Shown: positions 1-5,447 of the stretch, one piece after another
Numbering within the stretch: position 1 is the stretch's first letter
Layout: each line of letters starts with the position of its first letter
The notes under the pieces: generated by a model
What the model was told of the DNA's origin: nothing
The model's database searches: none
Seen by the model: the letters and a program-made list of their open reading frames with translations, nothing else
NCBI GenBank assembly: GCA_007135505.1
Contig: SLIS01000334.1
Span: 1 to 8,804 of the forward strand
Length of the DNA stretch: 8,804 nt
Direction: 5' to 3'
Origin: Halovivax sp.
GTDB lineage: Archaea; Halobacteriota; Halobacteria; Halobacteriales; Natrialbaceae
Translations under genes and position numbers: made by a program

Positions 1-156
1 AAGTGGATATCCCCTTCGTCAACAGTGGTTTCGATTTCAAACATAATGGGTGAACAAACGAACCTACTATCGAACATGGATGTAAAGTACCCTTCAACTG
101 TTCCGGAATTGATGGACATATGCTCATCACACCAGCGCCAGACCGACCACTATTAG
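1..156. other. AT-richer left edge with ambiguous partial reading frames on both strands
   Basis: This stretch is visibly richer in A and T than the rest of the window. The plus strand is open from base 1 to a TAG at 154-156 (51 codons, no start needed because it runs in from the left) and could be the C-terminus of an upstream gene. The minus strand is open from an ATG at 117-119 to the left edge (39 codons, beginning MSINSGTVEGYF). Both frames have only about half G/C at third codon positions, unlike the strong G/C bias of the genes to the right, so neither is convincing. I recognise no family in either. At most one can be a real gene end, and degraded DNA at an island margin is equally likely. 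Confidence 0.3.
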
Positions 157-270
157 TTATCCCTTCTCGATAGCCGCTTCGCTCTCGAAGACATCGCCGG
201 TTCGGGCGTCGGTATGAACTACTTCGTTGTCGGTCCTGGTGATCGTCCGAACCGTTCGGAATGCCAGCAA
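157..270 (-). pseudogene. possible C-terminal gene fragment, minus strand
   Basis: Read on the minus strand, 37 codons are open between an in-frame stop at 271-273 and a TAA at 157-159. The last part, TDNEVVHTDARTGDVFESEA followed by AIEKG, has the acidic haloarchaeal composition and looks like the tail of a real protein rather than noise. There is no convincing start: the first usable codon is a TTG at 268-270, and no ribosome binding site or TATA box fits it. I do not recognise the family. It could be a leftover C-terminus of a disrupted gene, a very small real protein, or chance. Confidence 0.25.
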
Positions 271-277
271 TTATTTG
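269..277 (+). promoter_or_regulatory. TATA-like box of the broken nucleotidyltransferase gene
   Basis: AATTATTTG stands in otherwise GC-richer sequence. Its TTATTT core (271-276) is centred about 27 bases before the ATG at 301. That spacing matches archaeal promoters that give leaderless transcripts, so transcription would begin at or next to that ATG. It is the best visible promoter for the four-gene plus-strand operon beginning at 408, since the broken gene between them has no obvious terminator. This is a motif-and-spacing argument only. Confidence 0.45.
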
Positions 278-300
278 TCGGTGGACGGATTCGTTTTCGT

Positions 301-412
301 ATGAAGAGCGTCGTAGTCGCCGCGGGAAAGGAAACACGATTACGACCGTTGACAGACGGTAAGCCAAAGGGGATGGTCGAAGCGGCCACAGAATCCGATT
401 GAGGACAATGAA
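301..412 (+). pseudogene. truncated, frameshifted sugar-phosphate nucleotidyltransferase N-terminus
   Basis: From the ATG at 301 the sequence reads MKSVVVAAGKETRLRPLTDG, then KPKGMVEAATESD and a TGA at 400-402. This is the N-terminal nucleotide-binding signature of the NTP_transferase family (glucose-1-phosphate thymidylyl/uridylyltransferases and relatives), normally about AAGxGTRLRPLT...KPK. Intact members make activated sugars for glycans and run to 240-400 residues. After the AAT residues the family-like sequence continues one frame over, as QNPIEDNE (389-412), resembling the usual GKPIxEDN stretch. This indicates a one-base indel. No further family sequence is present, because the next gene starts at 408. 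A second defect is Glu in place of the second Gly of the GxGTR motif. The remnant keeps its own TATA box and now sits as a 34-codon leader upstream of the ligase-like gene. It is surely not a working enzyme; a short translated peptide is possible. Confidence 0.65.
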
Positions 413-1751
413 ACACGTCCGGTTGCTGTGGGGGACGCCGTCGGAGAGCCGACCGACCGCCCCGATACATTACCCCCTGCTTCCAGTTCTCGTTTTTACC
501 GCCGCAATTGCCCCGACTACGTGGTTCCTTCCCCGACAGCGCGGTTACTTTATTTCACTTCTGACTATTCTCGCAATTATCGCGTACACGGTCATGCTGA
601 CCGACCTTCGGCTCCGGACCGATCCGGTTTTCCTCCTCCTTTTCGGGGGATACTGGTTTGGCCTCGTCGCGCACTACCTGTTGCACTCGCCCCATCCCGA
701 GCTTCTGGAGTACATACTCGTGACGCCGATTGCGGTATTCGCGACGGTAATCGTTCTCCCGAGACTCGTTCGCGGGCGAGAACAGACCTTTACGATGGGA
801 CTGACGGGGGTCGCCGTGATCATCTCGTTGGTCGGCATCTGGTACCTCTGGCGGATAACCCAGGGCGAGCCGATTACGATAATGGGTTCGACGAGGTCCC
901 GGTGGGTCGGGACTGCCGTGATGGGGTTCGATGTGTTCGATAACATGCGGACCGTCTCGGTATTTCACAACCCCAATACGTACGGCCTGTTCATGATGAT
1001 CGGAAGTCTCACCGCCCTTTACACCCTCATAACGCGCGGGGGCCTGGTGTGGGCAACGGCGTTCGGACTCTGTGTGCTCGGGCTGTTCATGAGCGAGGGG
1101 GATGCTGCGTATCTCGGCTTCGGTCTCGGTGCGTTGATCGTCGTCTCCGGCTATCGTCGGTGGCTCGCCGTCGGCGGTATCCTAGTCGGTGTCGTCGCGA
1201 CCTACGGGATGATACGTATCGGACACGTACCGGCGGTGATGGAATCGACCCTTCTGAACAGGGTCGACCGGTGGGTCCTCTCGCTGGAGCGCATCGCCGA
1301 GGACCCACTGTGGGGGATCGGGTTCGTCGACGCCGGTACCGAGATCGGCGGGGCTCGCGGACCACACAACTCCTTCGTCCACGCGCTGCTCAACGCCGGA
1401 ATTATCGCTGGCGTACTCTACCTTGGAGCGCTCGCCTACGCATTGGGGCGGGGGATCAGACGACGGTGGACGGCCTGGACCGCGTACGTCGTCGGTTCTT
1501 CGGTTGCGCTCTTCACGTTCATGTCCTTCGAATCGCTGTTTCTCGGTGGGCTGAGCGTCTCGTCGGTGGCACTGGGGTTCTTCCTCGGCTGCTGTTTGCT
1601 CTCGGAGTCGGATCGACAACACAATGCGCATCGGGCGAGGACCACCAGGCAGGCGCTCGCCAACAGTCGACTCGCACGTCTGTACGGCTACCTCCGACGG
1701 ACGGCGCGATCGATCGTGAGACCGGCTACGCCCGGGGAGGACCAACGATAG
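408..1751 (+). CDS. O-antigen ligase/polymerase-like (Wzy/WaaL-type) membrane protein
   Basis: The product is 447 residues with about ten to twelve hydrophobic segments between residues 22 and 398 and a basic cytoplasmic-looking tail (about 400-447). The C-terminal half carries the O-antigen ligase family pattern. There is FHNPNTYG at 186-193, a large loop with NRVDRWVLSLERIAEDPLWG at 284-303, and GPHNSFVHALLNAGIIAG at 318-335 with the conserved His320. Such proteins join or polymerise lipid-linked glycans on the outer side of the cytoplasmic membrane. In archaea they are usually found near N-glycosylation or exopolysaccharide genes, and the substrate here cannot be told. I chose the ATG at 408, preceded by TGAGGA; a TTG at 399 would add three residues. 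The stop at 1749-1751 abuts the next gene's ATG, so they are co-transcribed. The start lies within the remnant of a nucleotidyltransferase gene, which suggests a rearranged polysaccharide locus. Confidence 0.85.
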   Translation: MKHVRLLWGTPSESRPTAPIHYPLLPVLVFTAAIAPTTWFLPRQRGYFISLLTILAIIAYTVMLTDLRLRTDPVFLLLFGGYWFGLVAHYLLHSPHPELLEYILVTPIAVFATVIVLPRLVRGREQTFTMGLTGVAVIISLVGIWYLWRITQGEPITIMGSTRSRWVGTAVMGFDVFDNMRTVSVFHNPNTYGLFMMIGSLTALYTLITRGGLVWATAFGLCVLGLFMSEGDAAYLGFGLGALIVVSGYRRWLAVGGILVGVVATYGMIRIGHVPAVMESTLLNRVDRWVLSLERIAEDPLWGIGFVDAGTEIGGARGPHNSFVHALLNAGIIAGVLYLGALAYALGRGIRRRWTAWTAYVVGSSVALFTFMSFESLFLGGLSVSSVALGFFLGCCLLSESDRQHNAHRARTTRQALANSRLARLYGYLRRTARSIVRPATPGEDQR

Positions 1752-2024
1752 ATGTACACGAGACGACGTCGACGATTTATCAACGGACAGATCTGCTGGA
1801 TGCTCGGAGTCGCCGTCCTGCTCACTCTGATCGATGCGTTCTCTCTCGAGGCCTTTTTCGTCCTCTCGTTTATCGGATTCCTGATCGTCAACCAGCTCAC
1901 CGCTCCGGTGAACGTCACCCCGCGATGGCGACGTCGGCTTCGGTGGATCACGCTCTGTGGGCTCGTGGTCTTCGGCGTCCTCATCGGCTGGCGGCTGCTC
2001 GAGACGCAACCGGGGGTGCTCTGA
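1752..2024 (+). CDS. small three-helix membrane protein, unknown function
   Basis: The product is 90 residues. It opens with a strongly basic patch (RRRRR at 4-8), followed by two hydrophobic segments (about 14-28 and 32-48), a second basic stretch (58-64) and a third hydrophobic segment (about 65-83). The positive patches suggest where the cytoplasmic sides lie. The ATG directly follows the stop of the ligase-like gene. A GGAGG at 1736-1740, 11 bases upstream, supports this start. Only one base separates its stop from the DUF4350 gene. Small membrane proteins of this kind often sit inside haloarchaeal MoxR/DUF58 clusters, but I do not recognise this one with certainty. By position it is more likely a subunit of the MoxR-associated membrane assembly than of the glycan polymerase; that is inference. 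Confidence 0.8.
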   Translation: MYTRRRRRFINGQICWMLGVAVLLTLIDAFSLEAFFVLSFIGFLIVNQLTAPVNVTPRWRRRLRWITLCGLVVFGVLIGWRLLETQPGVL

Positions 2025-2025
2025 G

Positions 2026-3111
2026 ATGGAGTGGCTCCCCACCGAGCGCTCGTATCCCGAACTGTTCGCGATCGCCGTCGCGGCGAGCGTCGGACTGACA
2101 CTGATCGTTGCAGCGACGATCTCGGTCGGTGCGTTCGGTGTCTTCACCCCGAGCTGGGAGGGGACCACGGAACTCCGGGGACAGGCTGAGTCGGCCGAAG
2201 CCGATTCGGTCGTCCTCGAGAACACCGAACGGTACGACTCCGAGCCGGCCGAGGGGACACTCGCGTTCGTCCTCGCACCCGAGAGGGCATACGAGGGAGA
2301 GGACGCAGAGCGCCTCGCGTCGTTCGTCGAGGACGGTGGGACGGTACTCGTCGCCGATTCGTCCGGAGACCATGCCAATCCGCTGCTCGAAGAGATCGGT
2401 GCGACGAGCCAGGTAGACGGTGATCCTCTCCGCGATGTTCGCTACTATCACGGATCACCGGCATTGGTCATCGCGACCGAAGTCAGCTCCCACCCGTACC
2501 TGACCGGCGTCGAGGAACTCACGTTGAACCACGGAACGACGGTGGATTCCGGCGAAGCGACCACCCTCGTCAGCAGCTCGGAGTACTCGTATCTGGATCG
2601 GACCGGAACCGACGAGCTCTCCGAGGGCGATGAGATCGGGCCGTTTCCGGTCGTCACCGTAGAGGGGGTCGGCGACGGTCAAGTAGTGGTCGTGAGCGAC
2701 CCCAGCGTGTTCATCAACGCGATGCTCGAGTACGAGGGGAACCAGGCGTTCGTGACCGCACTCCTCCAGAGCCACGACCGCGTGATCTTCGATGCTTCAC
2801 ACTCCGGGGGGATTCCGCCGCTCGCTGCAGAGATCCACTCCGTGCGCGAGTCGCCGTTGACTCAGGTCGCAATCGGCGCCGTGTTGATCCTCGGGATCCG
2901 GTTCCGTCACTGGCAGTCGGTGTTCAGGCGGTATCGTCCCCGTATCGCTCGTTTGAAACCGACGTTCGGCGGGTCCCCCCGGGAGGAGGTCACTGAGGCG
3001 GAACTTCGGTCGATCCTCTCCGAGCGGTATCCGGAGTGGGAGGCGGATCGACGCCGGCGTCTCGCCACAGCCGTTATATCGAACCGGGAGGAAAAGAACC
3101 CAGATGAGTGA
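2026..3111 (+). CDS. DUF4350-type membrane protein of the MoxR cluster
   Basis: The product is 361 residues. A membrane helix at about 13-35 is followed by a long soluble domain (about 40-275), a second helix (about 279-296) and a basic, Arg-rich C-terminal tail. The topology suggests an external domain and a cytoplasmic tail. The soluble part has the DUF4350 layout: residues 79-83 (LAFVL) begin a strand, 97-111 (LASFVEDGGTVLVAD) give the helix-turn-strand of a glutamine-amidotransferase-like fold, and SDPSVFINAMLEYEGNQAF (224-242) is the typical late motif. No catalytic Cys triad is visible, so it is probably a binding or scaffold domain. Reading could begin upstream at 1957, but the ATG at 2026 puts the start one base after the preceding stop and just before the hydrophobic helix. 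The last eight bases overlap the MoxR gene, implying translational coupling. Its cytoplasmic tail is a plausible contact for the ATPase (inference). Confidence 0.8.
   Translation: MEWLPTERSYPELFAIAVAASVGLTLIVAATISVGAFGVFTPSWEGTTELRGQAESAEADSVVLENTERYDSEPAEGTLAFVLAPERAYEGEDAERLASFVEDGGTVLVADSSGDHANPLLEEIGATSQVDGDPLRDVRYYHGSPALVIATEVSSHPYLTGVEELTLNHGTTVDSGEATTLVSSSEYSYLDRTGTDELSEGDEIGPFPVVTVEGVGDGQVVVVSDPSVFINAMLEYEGNQAFVTALLQSHDRVIFDASHSGGIPPLAAEIHSVRESPLTQVAIGAVLILGIRFRHWQSVFRRYRPRIARLKPTFGGSPREEVTEAELRSILSERYPEWEADRRRRLATAVISNREEKNPDE
3074..3079 (+). promoter_or_regulatory. possible internal TATA box before the MoxR gene
   Basis: TTATAT lies inside the DUF4350 coding sequence and is centred about 27 bases before the MoxR ATG at 3104. 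That is the spacing expected for a leaderless archaeal transcript. It is an AT patch in GC-rich coding sequence. Because the MoxR gene also has a GGAGG at 3087-3091, 12 bases before the ATG, it can be translated from the long operon transcript too. An internal promoter would let the ATPase be made without the upstream genes. Chance is not excluded. Confidence 0.25.
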
Positions 3112-4105
3112 TCCGGCCGAGATCTACACGACCCTCCAAGCGGAGATCGAACGGGTACTGATCGGCAATTCCGATCTCGTATCGGATCTCACGATATCCC
3201 TGCTGACGGGCGGTCACGTCCTCCTAGAAGGCGTCCCGGGTGTGGCAAAGACGACGGCGGCCACACTGTTCGCACGTGCGAGCGGGCTTTCCGAATCACG
3301 CGTCCAGATGACGCCCGATCTCCTTCCGGCGGACGTCACGGGAACACACGTCTATCACCAGGCGACCGGTGAGTTCAGACTGCAGCGGGGGCCGATCTTC
3401 GCGAACGTCGTCATCGCCGACGAGATCAACCGGGCGACCCCGAAGACCCAGAGCGCACTTCTCGAGGCGATGCAGGAACGTCAGGTCACGATCGAGGGGG
3501 ATACGCTGGCGCTGCCGACGCCGTTCATGGTCGTCGCGACACAGAACCCGATCGAGATGGAAGGAACGTTCGAACTCCCGGAAGCTCAGCTCGATCGCTT
3601 CCAGCTCAAGCTCAGAGTCGACGTCCCCGGCGAGGAGGAGGAACTCAGGGTGCTCCAGCGATTCGGCACCGATCCCGATCTGGACGTCGATCGCATCGAT
3701 CAGGTCGTCTCGTCGTCGGAGCTACTCGAGGCGAAGCAGGCGGTCGTCGGTGTTCACGTCGAAGAGGAGGTCGAACGATATATTCTCACGATCATTCGTG
3801 AGAGCCGCGAACACCCCGACGTACAGTACGGAGGCTCTCCACGCGCCGGGCTCGCGTTTCTCCACGCTTCGAAGGGACGAGCGGCGATCGACGGTCGGGA
3901 GTACGTCACCCCCGAGGACGTAAAGTCGATGGCACACAAGGTCCTCAACCACCGGCTGGTGCTCACTCCGGAGGCCGGCTTCAGCGACGTCACCAGCGAC
4001 GACGTGGTCGACGACCTCCTCTCGACCGTCGACGCTCCAGGAGGCGACCCCTCTCGGGAGGCCGTCGCGACGAGTGACGGCGGATCGGGACCGGCCGACC
4101 CTTGA
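3104..4105 (+). CDS. MoxR-family AAA+ ATPase
   Basis: The product is 333 residues, a normal length for the family, and cytoplasmic. All core AAA+ elements are visible. These are Walker A GVPGVAKT at 43-50, the MoxR-specific RVQMTPDLLPADVTGT at 66-81, Walker B VVIADEIN at 102-109, sensor 1 in VVATQNP at 143-149, and AQLDRF with the probable arginine finger at 161-166. Sensor 2 is in GGSPRAGL at 243-250. The C-terminal lid follows, then an acidic, Gly/Ser-rich tail (about 305-333). MoxR ATPases are chaperone-like motors that act on vWA-domain partners, and the DUF58 protein encoded on the other strand is the evident candidate. The start overlaps the DUF4350 gene by eight bases (ATGAGTGA) and has a GGAGG at 3087-3091. 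It is the last gene of the plus-strand operon. Confidence 0.95.
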   Translation: MSDPAEIYTTLQAEIERVLIGNSDLVSDLTISLLTGGHVLLEGVPGVAKTTAATLFARASGLSESRVQMTPDLLPADVTGTHVYHQATGEFRLQRGPIFANVVIADEINRATPKTQSALLEAMQERQVTIEGDTLALPTPFMVVATQNPIEMEGTFELPEAQLDRFQLKLRVDVPGEEEELRVLQRFGTDPDLDVDRIDQVVSSSELLEAKQAVVGVHVEEEVERYILTIIRESREHPDVQYGGSPRAGLAFLHASKGRAAIDGREYVTPEDVKSMAHKVLNHRLVLTPEAGFSDVTSDDVVDDLLSTVDAPGGDPSREAVATSDGGSGPADP

Positions 4106-4160
4106 CTCGGGACGGTTCGAACCGCCGAGTCCGATCCGCCCTCGCTAGTGATGACGTTTT
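4105..4160. terminator. nested inverted repeat and T-run between convergent operons
   Basis: Bases 4105-4130 form an imperfect 26-base palindrome. The arms ACTCGG (4105-4110) and CCGAGT (4125-4130) enclose the perfect palindrome CGGTTCGAACCG (4113-4124), with GA unpaired. An outer pair, CGGATCGG (4081-4088) and CCGATCCG (4131-4138), can extend the structure back into the end of the MoxR gene. TTTT follows at 4157-4160 on the plus strand. Archaeal termination relies mainly on T-runs, so the T4 is a weak signal, and the hairpin may instead protect the mRNA end. The minus strand shows no T-run here. Confidence 0.4.
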
Positions 4161-4168
4161 CGATCGCG

Positions 4169-4987
4169 CTACTCCCATCGTGCGGTGATCAGATACTCGT
4201 CGCGCTCTCTCGATTCGACCTCGATGGTGACCGGTCTGTTCAGGGTGTCGGCGACCGTCGTACCGACGAGCGATGCGACCGGGTGGTCGAGGCGGTCGAC
4301 CGCCCCGTGTGCGCTCCCGGCGACGACGATCGAAAGTCGGTGGTCGTCCGCATCGGTCTCGGCGGCGTCGACCAGCTCGAACGTCTCGACGAGTCCGTCA
4401 CCGAGCTGTCTCACCAGCCCCTCCGGATCGCTCGTCAATCCGCCGGGGACCGATCGGCGCAGCTCCTCGAGCAGTGTGGTTCCGGTCGGATCGAACGTGA
4501 CACCTCTCGAGAGTTCGTTCGGCGTGGTGACGAACGCGGTGTCGAGGTACTCCTCGTCCGGGATCGCGTACTCAACGTGTTGGGGCACGAACAGTCGGAC
4601 TTCGGCCCCGGTCGCCGTCTCGACGGGGAGGTAGATCGGCATCCCTCGAACGTCTAGCTGTGCGAGTATCGATCGGCGATCCGATTCGATCGACCGATAG
4701 AGCCCTTCGCTCACCGAGGAAGAGACGAACCGCTCGGGCGTGAGATAGACGACGAGGATCGCACCGAACACCCCGGTCGCGCCGAGGGCGATCAGGAGTT
4801 CACCGGCGAACGGGAAGAAGACCGAGCCAACCAGCCCACTGACACCCGCTATCGCGAGCGCAGCAGTCGCACGGGTGTGTTTCCGTCGCTCTGAACGGTG
4901 CAGACGCTCGCGGAGTCGGTCGTTTTCGGCTTTAAGCAGCTCGACCTGAGCGAGGAGGGACGCACTCGTGTCGGCGTCCTCAGCCAT
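4169..4987 (-). CDS. coiled-coil membrane protein, unknown function
   Basis: The product is 272 residues. An N-terminal heptad-like helix (about 8-36, rich in Leu, Glu and Arg) precedes two hydrophobic helices (about 40-58 and 62-81). A long soluble alpha/beta region (about 95-272) with no Cys residues follows. A two-helix hairpin would put both the coiled coil and the large domain in the cytoplasm, where MoxR acts; this topology is inferred. Noticeable segments are MPIYLPVETATGAEVRLFVP (116-135), and SIVVAGSAHGAVDRLDHPVA (219-238) just before a final beta-rich end. I recognise no named family with confidence; it looks like a haloarchaeal conserved protein of unknown function. Its ATG overlaps the preceding gene by eight bases (ATGGCTGA) and has a GGGAG six bases upstream (4994-4998, minus strand). 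It is the last gene of the minus-strand operon. Confidence 0.8.
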   Translation of the reverse strand: MAEDADTSASLLAQVELLKAENDRLRERLHRSERRKHTRATAALAIAGVSGLVGSVFFPFAGELLIALGATGVFGAILVVYLTPERFVSSSVSEGLYRSIESDRRSILAQLDVRGMPIYLPVETATGAEVRLFVPQHVEYAIPDEEYLDTAFVTTPNELSRGVTFDPTGTTLLEELRRSVPGGLTSDPEGLVRQLGDGLVETFELVDAAETDADDHRLSIVVAGSAHGAVDRLDHPVASLVGTTVADTLNRPVTIEVESRERDEYLITARWE

Positions 4988-5447
4988 GCTCGACTCCCTT
5001 CGCTTCGAACGATCCGTACCAGGTGATCCCGAACGATACCACCAAGAACGTCCCGAAGAGTACGCCCGCCGAGAGCCAGAGTCGGCCGTCGGCGATCAGT
5101 AGTACAGCCGCGAGGAGGACGAATCCGCTCGCGGCGAGCACCGACATCGAAAAGACGGACCACGAATCGGGATGGGGGAGCGATGCATCCGCAAGCAGAA
5201 GCAGTAACCCGAGTTCGACTGCAAACACATCGAGTGCGCTGGGATCGGTGAGAACGGCCGCGAGCACGATGTGTCCGAAACCGACGACGTAGACAGCGGG
5301 CATGACGAACCAGAGCACGACGAGCAGCGTCGAGACGAGACCGGCTTCGATACCTGCGACGACCGATAACACGGCGATCGTAACGAGAAGCCCGATCGCG
5401 CCGATCACCGACTGCTGAGGAGTTCCGCGGACGTCCGTTCCCGTCAC
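4980..5447 (-). CDS. multi-spanning membrane protein after DUF58, unknown function
   Basis: The product is 155 residues, almost entirely hydrophobic, with five or six helices (about 13-33, 35-56, 57-67, 72-88, 97-118 and 124-143) joined by very short loops. No catalytic motif is visible. Haloarchaeal DUF58 genes are commonly followed by such a protein (a DUF7519-type label may apply, but I recall that number only weakly). The start is a GTG whose last two bases form part of the DUF58 stop (GTGA, four-base overlap). The GGAGG eight bases before it fixes the start. It overlaps the following gene by eight bases. It is probably a membrane partner of the DUF58 protein. Confidence 0.8.
   Translation of the reverse strand: MTGTDVRGTPQQSVIGAIGLLVTIAVLSVVAGIEAGLVSTLLVVLWFVMPAVYVVGFGHIVLAAVLTDPSALDVFAVELGLLLLLADASLPHPDSWSVFSMSVLAASGFVLLAAVLLIADGRLWLSAGVLFGTFLVVSFGITWYGSFEAKGVEHG

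Noticed and set aside
1957..2025. Upstream start for the DUF4350 gene at 1957
   Set aside because: The extra 23 residues (Ser/Gly/Cys/Arg-rich) are the other frame of the preceding gene. The ATG at 2026 directly precedes the signal-anchor helix.
1049..2098. 349-codon plus-strand open frame
   Set aside because: It is an out-of-frame shadow of the ligase-like gene, extremely Arg-rich and crossing the stop/start junction at 1751/1752.
1182..2378. 398-codon open frame on the minus strand
   Set aside because: It lies opposite the ligase-like, 90-residue and DUF4350 genes, is Arg/Ser/Pro-rich with no domain, and spans several gene boundaries. It is typical of antisense frames in GC-rich haloarchaeal DNA.
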